This document shows positions 50,650 through 58,657 of a DNA stretch of 64,000 bases, piece after piece. Origin of the DNA: Poriferisodalis sp965116715. GTDB lineage: Bacteria > Actinomycetota > Acidimicrobiia > Acidimicrobiales > Poriferisodalaceae. The stretch covers positions 2,232,001-2,296,000 of the forward strand of contig OZ220724.1 in NCBI GenBank assembly GCA_965116715.1, read 5' to 3'. The notes beneath the pieces were generated by a model. It saw nothing but the letters and a program-made list of their open reading frames with translations. It made no database searches and was not told the origin of the DNA. The translations under genes and the position numbers were made by a program. Every line of letters begins with the position of its first letter. The stretch's first letter is position 1.

Positions 50650-51045
50650 CTAGCTCGCGCCGAGCGGGTATTTCCGGATCAGGTGATTCCAGCCGCACTC
50701 GGGACACACCTCGATCTCGTAGGCCATGAAGTTGCCGTTGCGCCGGGCGACACGCTGGAGTTCTGCGTCCGAGAGCACGCACTTGCCGCCGCTGCCCATT
50801 CGAGGTCCGAAGACGTAGCCGACGATGCGCAGGTCACCGTCGGGACACAGCGGGCAGCGCCGGCCGAGCGGCGGAGCGGCGTTGCGAGCGGCTCGCAGCA
50901 GGTCGGGGTGGGCATCGCATGCCTCGGCGCTTGACACCACACCTGCTTCGACATCTGCAAGCAGGCGGCGACGCTTGAGCCGGTAGTCCACCGATCCGGG
51001 AACGGCCGGAGCGGGCTCGGGTGCGATGTACGGCTGGAGCGCCAC
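50650..51045 (-). CDS. Zinc-ribbon protein, DUF5318-like
   Basis: 131 residues from GTG 51045. Seen: VDYRLKRRRLLADVEAGVVSSAEACDAHPDLLRAARN, then two Cys pairs (RCPLCPDGDLRIVGYVFGPRMG and EVCPECGWNHLIRKYPLG), making one zinc ribbon. This matches what I remember of DUF5318, an actinobacterial family. No enzymatic motif. Lies between the CCA transferase and carD on the minus strand. Function unknown. Confidence 0.78.
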   Translation of the reverse strand: MALQPYIAPEPAPAVPGSVDYRLKRRRLLADVEAGVVSSAEACDAHPDLLRAARNAAPPLGRRCPLCPDGDLRIVGYVFGPRMGSGGKCVLSDAELQRVARRNGNFMAYEIEVCPECGWNHLIRKYPLGAS

Positions 51046-51068
51046 GCGGCTCACGCTAGTGCGCGGGC

Positions 51069-52454
51069 TCAAATGCCCCCGGCCGCCCGGTGCTGCGGAC
51101 CCGTGTCGCTGTTGGCTGCGGCCCACTCTACGAGCAGGTCGCGCGCCCGCTCGGCACTCAGCGGGCCGTATTCGATCTGCTGGGTGCGCAGCCATGACAC
51201 GGCCTCGCCGACCACCGGACCCGAACGTCCGAGGATCTCGATGACGTGATGGCCGTCCACCGGAAGCCGCCGGAGGCCGGCGCCTTCGTCTGCTCGAACA
51301 TCGGCCAGCCACGACGCGAGCGGCTCGCGGACCGCTCGGCCCCAGGCAGCAAGGGCGGCGTGGGCGGCATCCAGCGCAGGTTCATGATCGGCGATCAGTC
51401 CCCGGGCGGTCTTTCGCCATGTGTCGGGGCCGATGTCGCCCGATGTCGGGGAGTCAGCTGCAGCCGCCTCGAGTGCCCGCACGGTCCGGAATATCGCGGC
51501 GACGCTGCTGCTGGTAGCGCTGCGGCAGCGCAGCGCGGACAGGCAGCGTGCTGCGGCGGTCTCGTCGCAGACAGGTCCCAGCAGGATGGCCCAGCGCAGG
51601 GCCACCAGCTCGTCGAGACCCCTTACGGCGTCCAGCGCTGCATCCAGCCCGGCAGCCGGCACCGGGGTCTCGCTGTTCTGCCATGGCGGCAGGAGGTCTC
51701 CCAGCAGGCCCGTGTCATGCAGGAAGTCGATACCGGCGGAGGGCTGCGGCAGCTCGAGCAGCTTGGTGAGCTCGGCTTCGATGCGCTCGCGCGACACGAT
51801 GGCCAGCCGGGGGCGTGAACTGCGTACCGCCGCGACCAGCTCGGGCGTCGCAACGAGCGAGAGCTGCGCGCTGAATCGGGCCGCTCGCAACATGCGCAGC
51901 GGGTCGTCGGCGAACAGGCCCGCCGGGGCCGATGGCGTGCGCAGCACGCCGTTCGTCAGGTCTGTCAAGCCGTCGAATGGGTCGAGCAGTGCCCAGCCGG
52001 GCAGCTCGACGGCCATGGCATTCACGGTGAAGTCGCGCCGGCTCAGATCGGTCGCGACATCGTCGGAGTAGCGCACGTGCGGTTTGCGAGAACCGCTGTC
52101 GTAGGACTCGGCTCGATGGGTGGTGATCTCCACCGTGGTGTCGCCTCGGCGTGCCCCGATGGTGCCGAAGCGCTTCCCCTGATCCCACACGGTGTCCGCC
52201 CAGCCGGTCACCAGCCGTGCGATCTGGTCCGGCCTGGCGTCCGTGGTGATGTCGATGTCGCCGGTGAGACCTTGGCCGAGCAGCGCATCGCGAACGAGCC
52301 CGCCGACGAGAAAGAACCGGCGTCCCGCATCGGCGAATGCCTCGGCGAGCGATCCGATTCGCTCACCGAGCTCTCGCCGGTCATCGTCGCTCAGCACCGG
52401 CGTGCCCGGCCGTGGCCCGCGGGCCGGGGTCGATCCCTCTGGGCGTGGTGCCAC
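51069..52454 (-). CDS. cca: CCA tRNA nucleotidyltransferase (PcnA/Cca)
   Basis: 461 residues from GTG 52454. Seen: RRFFLVGGLVRDALLGQGLTGDIDITTDA (GG-VRD and metal-binding DxD), RRDFTVNAMAVELP, DPFDGLTDLTNGVLRTP, DDPLRMLRAARFSAQ, and IVSRERIEAELTKLL, in the order of class II CCA enzymes. It adds or repairs the tRNA 3'-CCA, needed here since none of the tRNAs in this window encodes CCA. C-terminal HD-like helical domain is degenerate. Divergent from the PBP-like gene. Confidence 0.95.
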   Translation of the reverse strand: MAPRPEGSTPARGPRPGTPVLSDDDRRELGERIGSLAEAFADAGRRFFLVGGLVRDALLGQGLTGDIDITTDARPDQIARLVTGWADTVWDQGKRFGTIGARRGDTTVEITTHRAESYDSGSRKPHVRYSDDVATDLSRRDFTVNAMAVELPGWALLDPFDGLTDLTNGVLRTPSAPAGLFADDPLRMLRAARFSAQLSLVATPELVAAVRSSRPRLAIVSRERIEAELTKLLELPQPSAGIDFLHDTGLLGDLLPPWQNSETPVPAAGLDAALDAVRGLDELVALRWAILLGPVCDETAAARCLSALRCRSATSSSVAAIFRTVRALEAAAADSPTSGDIGPDTWRKTARGLIADHEPALDAAHAALAAWGRAVREPLASWLADVRADEGAGLRRLPVDGHHVIEILGRSGPVVGEAVSWLRTQQIEYGPLSAERARDLLVEWAAANSDTGPQHRAAGGI

Positions 52455-52516
52455 TGGATCGAGCGTACAAATCGGCCGCCGGTTCGCTGTACCCGAACTG
52501 AAGTAGCTTGGGCCTG

Positions 52517-54142
52517 ATGCCCGCTCGCCAGCGCTGGGCTCGATGGCTCCTGTGGCTCGCTCTGGCGTTGGCGGTTGCGGTCGGTGCCGGCAGCCGGCTG
52601 TACGACAGCCTCCCCCCGCCGCCGCAGCACGCTTCGGTGGCGCCGAGCGTGCTCTATGACCGGTACGGGACCCCGATTGCCGAGATCGGCCCGAGCGTCC
52701 CGCACGCGTCGCTGGGCCTCGAGGACATGGCGCCGGCGCTCGTCGACGCCCTGGTTGCCGTACTGGATCCGAGTTTCCTGGAGCGTGACGGCGTCGACGC
52801 GGCAACGTACTCAGCGGCGCTGCGGCACCTGTGGGGGGAACCGGACTTGGCGCGCGACGGGATCATGCGCAGGTATCTCGGCACGGTTCACGACATCGAC
52901 GACGGCATGCTCAGCGAGGCCCGCATGCTGCTGGCCGAGCTGCGGCTGGGGCGTCAGCTCAGCCGCCCGGAGATTCTCGAGCGCTTCGCCAACATCGTGT
53001 ACCTGGGTCGCGGTGCCTATGGAGTGCACGCTGCTGCCGCCGCCTGGTACGGCGTGCCGGCGTCCGATCTCACCGTGACCCAAGCGGCCTATCTCGCGTC
53101 GCTCCTCGACGCCCCCGGGGGCGTCGACACCGCAACGGGCCCTGCCCACGACCGCTACCGCACGGCCCGGGAAGGCCGAGACCGGGTGCTCGTGACCATG
53201 TATGAGCACGGCATGCTCACCTCCGACGAGCTGGCAGCGGGGCGAGCCCAACCGGTTCCCGCTGGTGTTCGCCCTGCGGTCGCCCTCGGCGGCGGCGCCC
53301 TCGACGCCGCGGCGGGCGGGTTCGTGCGGATGCTCCTCGGTGAGGACGGCCTCACGTCCGCCGTGGGGCAGGCGTACGTTGAGCTGGTCGAGCGCTACGG
53401 CATTCATCGAGTGGTCACCGGCGGGCTGCACGTCACGACCAGCCTGGACGTGCCGGCCCAGCGCGCCGCAGTACAGGCCGTCCGCGCCCAGCTCGGCAGC
53501 ACTGCCGACCCCGCCACGGGTGCCGAAGTCGCGGTCCTGGACCGCAGCGGAGACGTGCGCGTGCTGGTCAGTGCCACCGGCGCACCGGCATCGGACGGCG
53601 TGCATGTCGAGTCCGGCGTGCAACAGCGGCCTCTCGGCGATCTGCTCGGTCCGGCGGCAAGCACCCTGATGCCGCGGATCGCAGGCGACAGCGACGAGAA
53701 CGGCGACCCCGGCGGCATCGTCCCGCATGCCGCAGATGCGGCGCAGGTCGCCGCCGTGTTCAGCGTTGTCGCTACCGGCGGGGAGCAACGCACTTCGCGG
53801 ATCGTGCTCGAGACGGCCGACACGCCTCCGAGCCGATCGTTGCCCGACCATGACGCGGACCGGTGGCCGATGCATCGCACCCCGGTCCCCGAGGCGGCCT
53901 CCATCGCTGAACTGCACGCCCGCATGCGCACGCTCACGCTGCCGTCGGGCGTGCTGGCGCTCACTCGCGCCGGCGTCTCGACCGGAACCGGCGACGCATG
54001 GTTCGCCGGATGGACGAGCCACTACACCGCCGCGGTGCGCGTGACCTCGATGCAGGCGGCCACCGACACCGCCACCGACACGGCGTCGGTGGCGAGTGAA
54101 CTGTTCACGGCGGTGCTCGATCCCTTGCAGTACCCGTCCTAG
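52517..54142 (+). CDS. Degenerate class A penicillin-binding protein
   Basis: 541 residues. N-terminal membrane anchor (RWLLWLALALAVAVGAG), then a GT51-like domain: ALVAVLDPSFLERDGVD replaces the catalytic AxEDxxF (Glu is Leu), the GGSTITQQ motif is absent, but LSRPEILERFANIVYLGRGAYGVHAAAAAWYG is well kept. The transpeptidase-like half starts GGLHVTTSLDVPAQRAAVQAV; the S-x-x-K region reads QQRPLGDLLGP without Ser-x-x-Lys; the late STGTGDAWFAGWT keeps the K-T-G-like area. It stands where ponA1 stands in mycobacteria, just before rpsF. Likely a non-catalytic scaffold or regulator. Confidence 0.82.
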   Translation: MPARQRWARWLLWLALALAVAVGAGSRLYDSLPPPPQHASVAPSVLYDRYGTPIAEIGPSVPHASLGLEDMAPALVDALVAVLDPSFLERDGVDAATYSAALRHLWGEPDLARDGIMRRYLGTVHDIDDGMLSEARMLLAELRLGRQLSRPEILERFANIVYLGRGAYGVHAAAAAWYGVPASDLTVTQAAYLASLLDAPGGVDTATGPAHDRYRTAREGRDRVLVTMYEHGMLTSDELAAGRAQPVPAGVRPAVALGGGALDAAAGGFVRMLLGEDGLTSAVGQAYVELVERYGIHRVVTGGLHVTTSLDVPAQRAAVQAVRAQLGSTADPATGAEVAVLDRSGDVRVLVSATGAPASDGVHVESGVQQRPLGDLLGPAASTLMPRIAGDSDENGDPGGIVPHAADAAQVAAVFSVVATGGEQRTSRIVLETADTPPSRSLPDHDADRWPMHRTPVPEAASIAELHARMRTLTLPSGVLALTRAGVSTGTGDAWFAGWTSHYTAAVRVTSMQAATDTATDTASVASELFTAVLDPLQYPS

Positions 54143-54383
54143 CGGGGTCGGCTCGCGGCGGCGCGACAAAAAATCATGGTGCGATCGACGATCACTGGGC
54201 CTAGCGTTGCGGGCGCACCACGGGTACTTGCGTACCCGTTCGGCCACAGGCGCCAATGGCATGTGCCGGCGACGCCTGCCGCTAGCCCGCTCATTGGGGC
54301 CGGGTTCGCACGGCCGGTGCAACAACACATCCCTGCCCCGCAAGGGGCCCCGCCCCGGCGGGTCCACAGGAGGTCGCCCCCAA
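54143..54383 (+). promoter_or_regulatory. rpsF upstream leader with hairpin
   Basis: 241 bp between the PBP-like gene and rpsF. It contains a perfect 8-bp hairpin ACGGGTAC-TTGC-GTACCCGT (54220-54239) and a shorter CCCC-GCAA-GGGG stem close to the AGGAGG ribosome site (54369-54374). The first could terminate the upstream gene; the second could be part of an S6:S18-type autoregulatory leader known from other bacteria. Neither is proven. Confidence 0.4.
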
Positions 54384-54719
54384 TTGCGCGTGTACGAGCT
54401 GATGGTCATCTGCGACGGTGACCTGGAGAACGCTGAAGCCCGCAAGGCCATGGACGAGGTCCAGGGCCGTATCTCGGAGATCGGCGAGGTCGCCTCGTTC
54501 GATTTCTGGGGTTTGCGCGATTTTGCGTACGAGATCAACCACAAGACACGCGGGTACTACTCGGTGATCGAATTGCGGGCCGAGCCCGGAGCGATGGACC
54601 CCGTTGAGCAGTACCTGCGGATCGCGGACGACGTTGTCCGCCACAAGCTCATCCGACTCCCCGACGATGAAGCGCAACGGCGCGGATTGCTCGGCGAGGG
54701 GTCGACCAACAGCCACTAA
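54384..54719 (+). CDS. rpsF: 30S ribosomal protein S6
   Basis: 111 residues. Seen: RVYELMVICDGDLENAEA, FDFWGLRDFAYEINHKTRGYYSVIEL and YLRIADDVVRHKLIRL, the standard S6 fold. TTG start at 54384 behind a strong AGGAGG. It pairs with S18 encoded two genes downstream, in the conserved rpsF-ssb-rpsR-rplI order. Confidence 0.98.
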   Translation: MRVYELMVICDGDLENAEARKAMDEVQGRISEIGEVASFDFWGLRDFAYEINHKTRGYYSVIELRAEPGAMDPVEQYLRIADDVVRHKLIRLPDDEAQRRGLLGEGSTNSH

Positions 54720-54730
54720 GCGGAGGCGTC

Positions 54731-55195
54731 ATGGCTGACAACACCATCACCGTGGTGGGCAATCTCACCCGCGATCCCGAACTTCGATTCACCCAGACCG
54801 GCCGCGCTCGGGCAGTGCTCGGCGTTGCTGTGAACCGGCGGTGGATGAACCGCCAGACCAACGACTGGGAGGAGCAAGTCAGCTTCTTCAACGTCGTGTG
54901 CTGGGCCGAACTGGCCGAGAACGTCAGCGAATCGCTGGCCAAGGGCAACCGCGTCGTCGTGACCGGCCGGCTCGAGCAGCGCAGCTGGGAAACGCCGGAC
55001 GGCGATCAGCGCAGCGTTGTGGAGATCGTCGCCGACGAGATCGCACCGTCGCTGCGCTGGGCGACTGCCGAGATCACCCGAATCCCGAGAGGGCCAGCCG
55101 CCGACGCGGGTGGATCCCGCGAGCGCCGCGGCGGGGGCGGCTGGGAGACCGGCGACAGCGCACCACAACAGTCACCTGAGGAGGAACCCTTCTAA
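54731..55195 (+). CDS. ssb: Single-stranded DNA-binding protein
   Basis: 154 residues. OB-fold: NTITVVGNLTRDPELRFTQTGRARAVLGVAVNRRW, with the usual FFNVVCWAELAENVSESLAKGNRVVVTGRLEQRSWE and DEIAPSLRWATAEITR. A short Gly/Arg-rich linker ends in an acidic tip, EEEPF, that recruits replication and repair proteins. The stop overlaps the rpsR start (TAATG). Confidence 0.98.
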   Translation: MADNTITVVGNLTRDPELRFTQTGRARAVLGVAVNRRWMNRQTNDWEEQVSFFNVVCWAELAENVSESLAKGNRVVVTGRLEQRSWETPDGDQRSVVEIVADEIAPSLRWATAEITRIPRGPAADAGGSRERRGGGGWETGDSAPQQSPEEEPF

Positions 55196-55641
55196 TGCCA
55201 CCACGCAAGCGAACCGGTCGAGCACGCGCAAAGGATCTGCGAAGCCGTCCCCGTCGGCGCAAGGTCAGCCCGCTCACCACGGCTGGGGTGTCCTACGTCG
55301 ACTACAAGGACGTCGAGCTGCTCAGGTCGTTCGTGTCCGAGCGAGCCAAGATCCGCGCCCAGCGCGTTTCGGGCAACAATCGCCATCAGCAGCGCGAGGT
55401 GGCTCGCGCAATCAAGACTGCCCGCGAGATGGCCTTGATCGAATATGCGCGTCGGCCGATGACGCAGCGACGCGGCGACAAGCGACGCGGTCAGCGCCCG
55501 GGCGACGACCGTCGCCCGTCTGGCGATCGAGCAGGCGGGCCGCCGGCCGACGAGCGGGAGCACCACGACGGCGGCGTCGAGGAGCATCTCGACGAGGTCG
55601 TCGCCGAAGCGCCTGTGGCGGTTGCAGGAGAGCAGGCATGA
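55195..55641 (+). CDS. rpsR: 30S ribosomal protein S18 with acidic C-terminal extension
   Basis: 148 residues, about twice the family's ~75. Residues ~28-90 are S18 (VSYVDYKDVELLRSFVSERAKIRAQRVSG and HQQREVARAIKTAREMALIEY). The last ~58 residues (RRGDKRRGQRPGDDRR then EHHDGGVEEHLDEVVAEAPV) are a basic-to-acidic extension not found in ordinary S18. No zinc-binding Cys set. Stop overlaps the rplI ATG. Extension role unknown; may be read as a real part of the protein because the frame is continuous and codon use is like the rest. Confidence 0.95.
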   Translation: MPPRKRTGRARAKDLRSRPRRRKVSPLTTAGVSYVDYKDVELLRSFVSERAKIRAQRVSGNNRHQQREVARAIKTAREMALIEYARRPMTQRRGDKRRGQRPGDDRRPSGDRAGGPPADEREHHDGGVEEHLDEVVAEAPVAVAGEQA

Positions 55642-56087
55642 AGGTCGTGCTGCGCAGCGACGTCGACGGTGTCGGCACCGCCGGATCCGTGATCGACGTC
55701 GCGGACGGGTTCGCCCGCAATCACCTGATTCCGCGCGGGCTGGCCCTGCGAGCAACAGAGGGCACCGTCAGCCAGGCGGCGGCGATGTCCCGGGCGCGCG
55801 CTGCCCGTGATCTGCGCGAGCGCGAGACCGCTGAGCGCGTGGCCACCGAACTGGTCGCGGCCGGCGTCACGATTGCCGCGCGGGCGGGTTCTGGTTCGCA
55901 CCTGTACGGATCGGTCACGACCGCGGAGATTGCTGCGGCAGTGACGGCCCGGACCGGCGCCGAGGTCGATCGGCGCAAGCTGACGATCGAGGCGCCGATC
56001 CGGACCATCGGCACGCACGAGGTTTCGGCGCAGCTGCATCCCGAGGTGGCGTTCACCTTCAACGTCGAGGTTGTCGCGCTGAGCTAG
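55638..56087 (+). CDS. rplI: 50S ribosomal protein L9
   Basis: 149 residues. Seen: MKVVLRSDVDGVGTAGSVIDVADGFARNHLIPRGLALRAT (the N-terminal domain with the L9 signature), a central helix of Arg/Glu-rich repeats, and a C-terminal domain with SGSHLYGSVTTAEIAAAV and EVSAQLHPEVAFTFNVEVV. ATG at 55638 overlaps the rpsR stop (ATGA). Confidence 0.98.
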   Translation: MKVVLRSDVDGVGTAGSVIDVADGFARNHLIPRGLALRATEGTVSQAAAMSRARAARDLRERETAERVATELVAAGVTIAARAGSGSHLYGSVTTAEIAAAVTARTGAEVDRRKLTIEAPIRTIGTHEVSAQLHPEVAFTFNVEVVALS

Positions 56088-56154
56088 CTCGAGCTCGGAG
56101 ATGTCACACCCCCCTGATGCCCTGTGTGCATGGGCGGAGCACGGCTTCGGGGCC

Positions 56155-56163
56155 TGTGGATAA
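56155..56163 (-). promoter_or_regulatory. Perfect DnaA box upstream of dnaB
   Basis: TGTGGATAA on the plus strand, TTATCCACA on the minus, the classic 9-mer. It lies 89 bp before the dnaB start in the 164-bp rplI-dnaB gap. Suggests that DnaA controls dnaB transcription. A single box may also arise by chance, but rarely matches all nine bases in a region of this GC content. Confidence 0.6.
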
Positions 56164-56251
56164 TTCAGCGGTTCCGCACAGGAATTCAGCAGGAAGTCCA
56201 CCGGTTCTTGGACTTACGATCAACAAGGCCTGACGCGGAGGCTGTGCGGCG

Positions 56252-57616
56252 ATGAGTCTCGCCGAGCTGCCGACCGATGTCGCGCGCCGAGCCGGCGGTC
56301 GGGTGCCACCGCAGAACATCGACGCTGAGGAATCGGTGCTCGGGGCGATGCTGCTCTCGAACGATGCCATCGGCGCCGCGGTCGAGCGTCTCGCCGCCGA
56401 TCACTTCTATGTGCCGGCGAATGGCCTCGTGTTCGAGGCGATCGAATCGCTCTATGTCTCCTCCGAACCCGTCGACTGCCTGACCGTCGCCGATCAGCTC
56501 GAGCGCTCCGGGAATCTCGCTGCGGCCGGCGGTCCCGAGCGCCTGCTGGCCCTCGAAGCAGCTACGCCCACGCTGACCCATGTCGACCGCTATGCGCGCA
56601 TCGTGGAGGACACCGCGCTGCTGCGCCGCTTGATCGCCGTCTCATCGGAGATCTCCGAGTTGGCGCACAGCCGCCCCGATGACACGGCTGCGGCCATCGA
56701 CCAGGCGGAGTCCTTGGTGTTCAGCGTGGCCGAGCGCCGCATCGTCGACTCCACCCAGTCCCTGCACGACCTGCTCGACGAGAGCTTGGACCGGCTGGAA
56801 GAGCTGTACGAACGAGGCGATGCGTTCTTCGGTCTGGCGACCGGCTTCTCCTCGCTCGACCGCATCCTGGCGGGCATCCAGCCGTCGTCGCTGGTCGTCG
56901 TGGGCGCCCGGCCCGCGATGGGCAAGACGTCGCTGGCGCTGACGATGGCCTCCAGCGTGGCCCTCGAGCTGCAGCAGCCGGTGCTGCTCTTCTCGCTGGA
57001 GATGAATCATGCCGAGCTGACGGGCCGGCTGCTGGCATCCGATGCGCGGGTCGATGCCACCCGGGTGCGGACGGGTCAGCTGCGCGCGGACGAGTGGAAC
57101 AACATCACGCGCAGCGTGGGACGTCTGGGCGATGCGCCGATGTGGATCGACGACAACCCGAATGTGACCGTCACCGAGATCCGCGCCAAGGCCCGGCGGC
57201 TGCGCAGCCGGCTGGGCAGCCTGGGGCTCATCGTGGTCGACTACCTGCAGCTCATGAGCGGCCGTGCGAACGCCGAGAATCGCCAGGTGGAGATCGCAGA
57301 GATCTCGCGCGGACTGAAGATCCTGGCCCGCGAGCTGGAGACGCCGATCGTGGCGCTCTCGCAGTTGAGCCGGAATCTGGAGTCGCGCGGCGACAAGCGG
57401 CCCATGCTGTCGGATCTGCGCGAATCGGGTTCCATCGAGCAGGACGCGGACATCGTGATGTTCATCTACCGCGACGAGATCTACAACGAGGACACCGCCG
57501 ATCGGGGCATGGCCGAGATCATCGTCGCCAAGCACCGCAACGGCCCCACCGGCACCGCACGCTTGGCGTTCATGCCGCAGTACACGCTGTTTGCCGATAT
57601 GGCGCACGAGAACTGA
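56252..57616 (+). CDS. dnaB: Replicative DNA helicase DnaB
   Basis: 454 residues. N-terminal domain PPQNIDAEESVLGAMLLSNDAIGAAVERL; C-terminal RecA-like motor with Walker A VGARPAMGKTSLALTMA, LFSLEMNHAELTGRLLASDARV, LIVVDYLQLMSG (Walker B), REISRGLKILARELETPIVALSQLSRNLESR and RESGSIEQDADIVMFIYRDE. No intein in the P-loop, a common insertion site in actinobacteria. ATG at 56252 (only short upstream context). DciA-like loader at 29255. Confidence 0.98.
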   Translation: MSLAELPTDVARRAGGRVPPQNIDAEESVLGAMLLSNDAIGAAVERLAADHFYVPANGLVFEAIESLYVSSEPVDCLTVADQLERSGNLAAAGGPERLLALEAATPTLTHVDRYARIVEDTALLRRLIAVSSEISELAHSRPDDTAAAIDQAESLVFSVAERRIVDSTQSLHDLLDESLDRLEELYERGDAFFGLATGFSSLDRILAGIQPSSLVVVGARPAMGKTSLALTMASSVALELQQPVLLFSLEMNHAELTGRLLASDARVDATRVRTGQLRADEWNNITRSVGRLGDAPMWIDDNPNVTVTEIRAKARRLRSRLGSLGLIVVDYLQLMSGRANAENRQVEIAEISRGLKILARELETPIVALSQLSRNLESRGDKRPMLSDLRESGSIEQDADIVMFIYRDEIYNEDTADRGMAEIIVAKHRNGPTGTARLAFMPQYTLFADMAHEN

Positions 57617-57621
57617 GCGAC

Positions 57622-57882
57622 ATGTTGATCGGCACTGATCGCTTCATGACGCTGGCTGGGGCCAACGACGGCTCGATGTTCCTCGGCGACGATCTCATCC
57701 CGTACCTGGTGCTGGCGATGGGCGGCGCGCTGTTCGTGGGCAATATGGCGGCCATGGTGCGTCCGCGGCGTGACGGTGACAGCGGGAAAGCAGTACGGGC
57801 GTCGGCGCGGCGGGCGGTGCCGCTCGCGCTTGCGGGACTTGTCGCAGCCATGTGGGCGCTCGCGACGCTCTTGGTGGGCTGA
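57622..57882 (+). CDS. Small two-helix membrane protein after dnaB
   Basis: 86 residues from ATG 57622, five bases past the dnaB stop. Two membrane helices: LIPYLVLAMGGALFVGNMAAMV and AVPLALAGLVAAMWALATLLVG, separated by a basic cytoplasmic-type loop (RPRRDGDSGKAVRASARR). No named domain. Its stop is directly beside the left repeat of the tRNA-Gly island. Function unknown. Confidence 0.68.
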   Translation: MLIGTDRFMTLAGANDGSMFLGDDLIPYLVLAMGGALFVGNMAAMVRPRRDGDSGKAVRASARRAVPLALAGLVAAMWALATLLVG

Positions 57883-57997
57883 GGTGAGCGGGTGAGGGGA
57901 AGTGCGATCGAATTGGCCGACTGGTTCGGGGAGTGAAGCAGCTGCGGTCAGCTACTGCAACCTGTTGCGGCGCGCTTTGTGCGGCTTGATGAGATCT

Positions 57998-58044
57998 CTC
58001 AATACTAAAGATTGTATTGAGTATTCGACACGTAAAACTATAGT
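57998..58044 (+). promoter_or_regulatory. Operator and promoter of the AbiE-type unit
   Basis: A perfect inverted repeat CTCAATAC-N8-GTATTGAG (57998-58021) overlaps a promoter-like TTGAGT (58017-58022) with TATAGT 16 bp further (58039-58044), 20 bp before the abiEi ATG. AbiEi proteins are known to repress their own promoter through repeats, so this is a plausible autoregulation site. The stretch is far richer in A/T than its surroundings. Confidence 0.6.
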
Positions 58045-58063
58045 CTCACTGTAGGATTGCCGA

Positions 58064-58657
58064 ATGCCCGGTGTTCGCCAAGCTCTCCGCCAGACGCTGT
58101 ATCGCCTGGCCGCTGGGCAGGCCGGGTATTTCACGGCGGCTCAGGCACTGGATGTCGGCTACTCCTACCAGGCGCAAAAGCACCACGTTGACCACGGCAA
58201 CTGGACTCGGATTGATCGGGGTATCTTTCGGATTCCCGAGTGGCCGGCCGGGGTGAACGACGAACTTGTTCGGTGGGTGCTGTGGTCGAAGCATCGCGCC
58301 GTTGTATCGCATGACTCCGCAGCCGCGGCCTACGGATTCGGTGTCGCTAACCCGGTCAAGGTGCATCTCAGCGTCCCGCCAGGGTTCCGCATGGAAGACC
58401 CGGCCGTGGTCCTCCACTTTCGACAGCTCCCAGCTGCCGACATCGCAGTGCTCGACGGTGCAGCCATCACCACCGCACTGCGGACCGTCCTCGATGCGAT
58501 CGAGGCACACTTCGACGAGGAGCTTGTCGAAGGTGTCATCGTCGATGCACTTGCAAGCGGGGCGATCACTACGGGACAACTCGAACGCCGATTTCACGAG
58601 CTTGATAGAGCGACACAACAGCGACAACAGCGGCTCTTGGCGAGAGTTCAGTCATGA
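58064..58657 (+). CDS. AbiEi-family antitoxin
   Basis: 197 residues. Seen: N-terminal winged helix (ALRQTLYRLAAGQAGYFTAAQALDVGYSYQAQKHHVDHGNWTRIDRGIFRIPEWP, landmark GYFTAAQALDVGYS), then the AbiEi-type body HRAVVSHDSAAAAYGFGVANPVKVHLSVPPG and TALRTVLDAIEAHF. Type IV antitoxins of this family neutralise the AbiEii nucleotidyltransferase and repress their operon. ATG at 58064. Overlaps the downstream toxin gene by ATGA. Whole length appears intact. Confidence 0.85.
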   Translation: MPGVRQALRQTLYRLAAGQAGYFTAAQALDVGYSYQAQKHHVDHGNWTRIDRGIFRIPEWPAGVNDELVRWVLWSKHRAVVSHDSAAAAYGFGVANPVKVHLSVPPGFRMEDPAVVLHFRQLPAADIAVLDGAAITTALRTVLDAIEAHFDEELVEGVIVDALASGAITTGQLERRFHELDRATQQRQQRLLARVQS

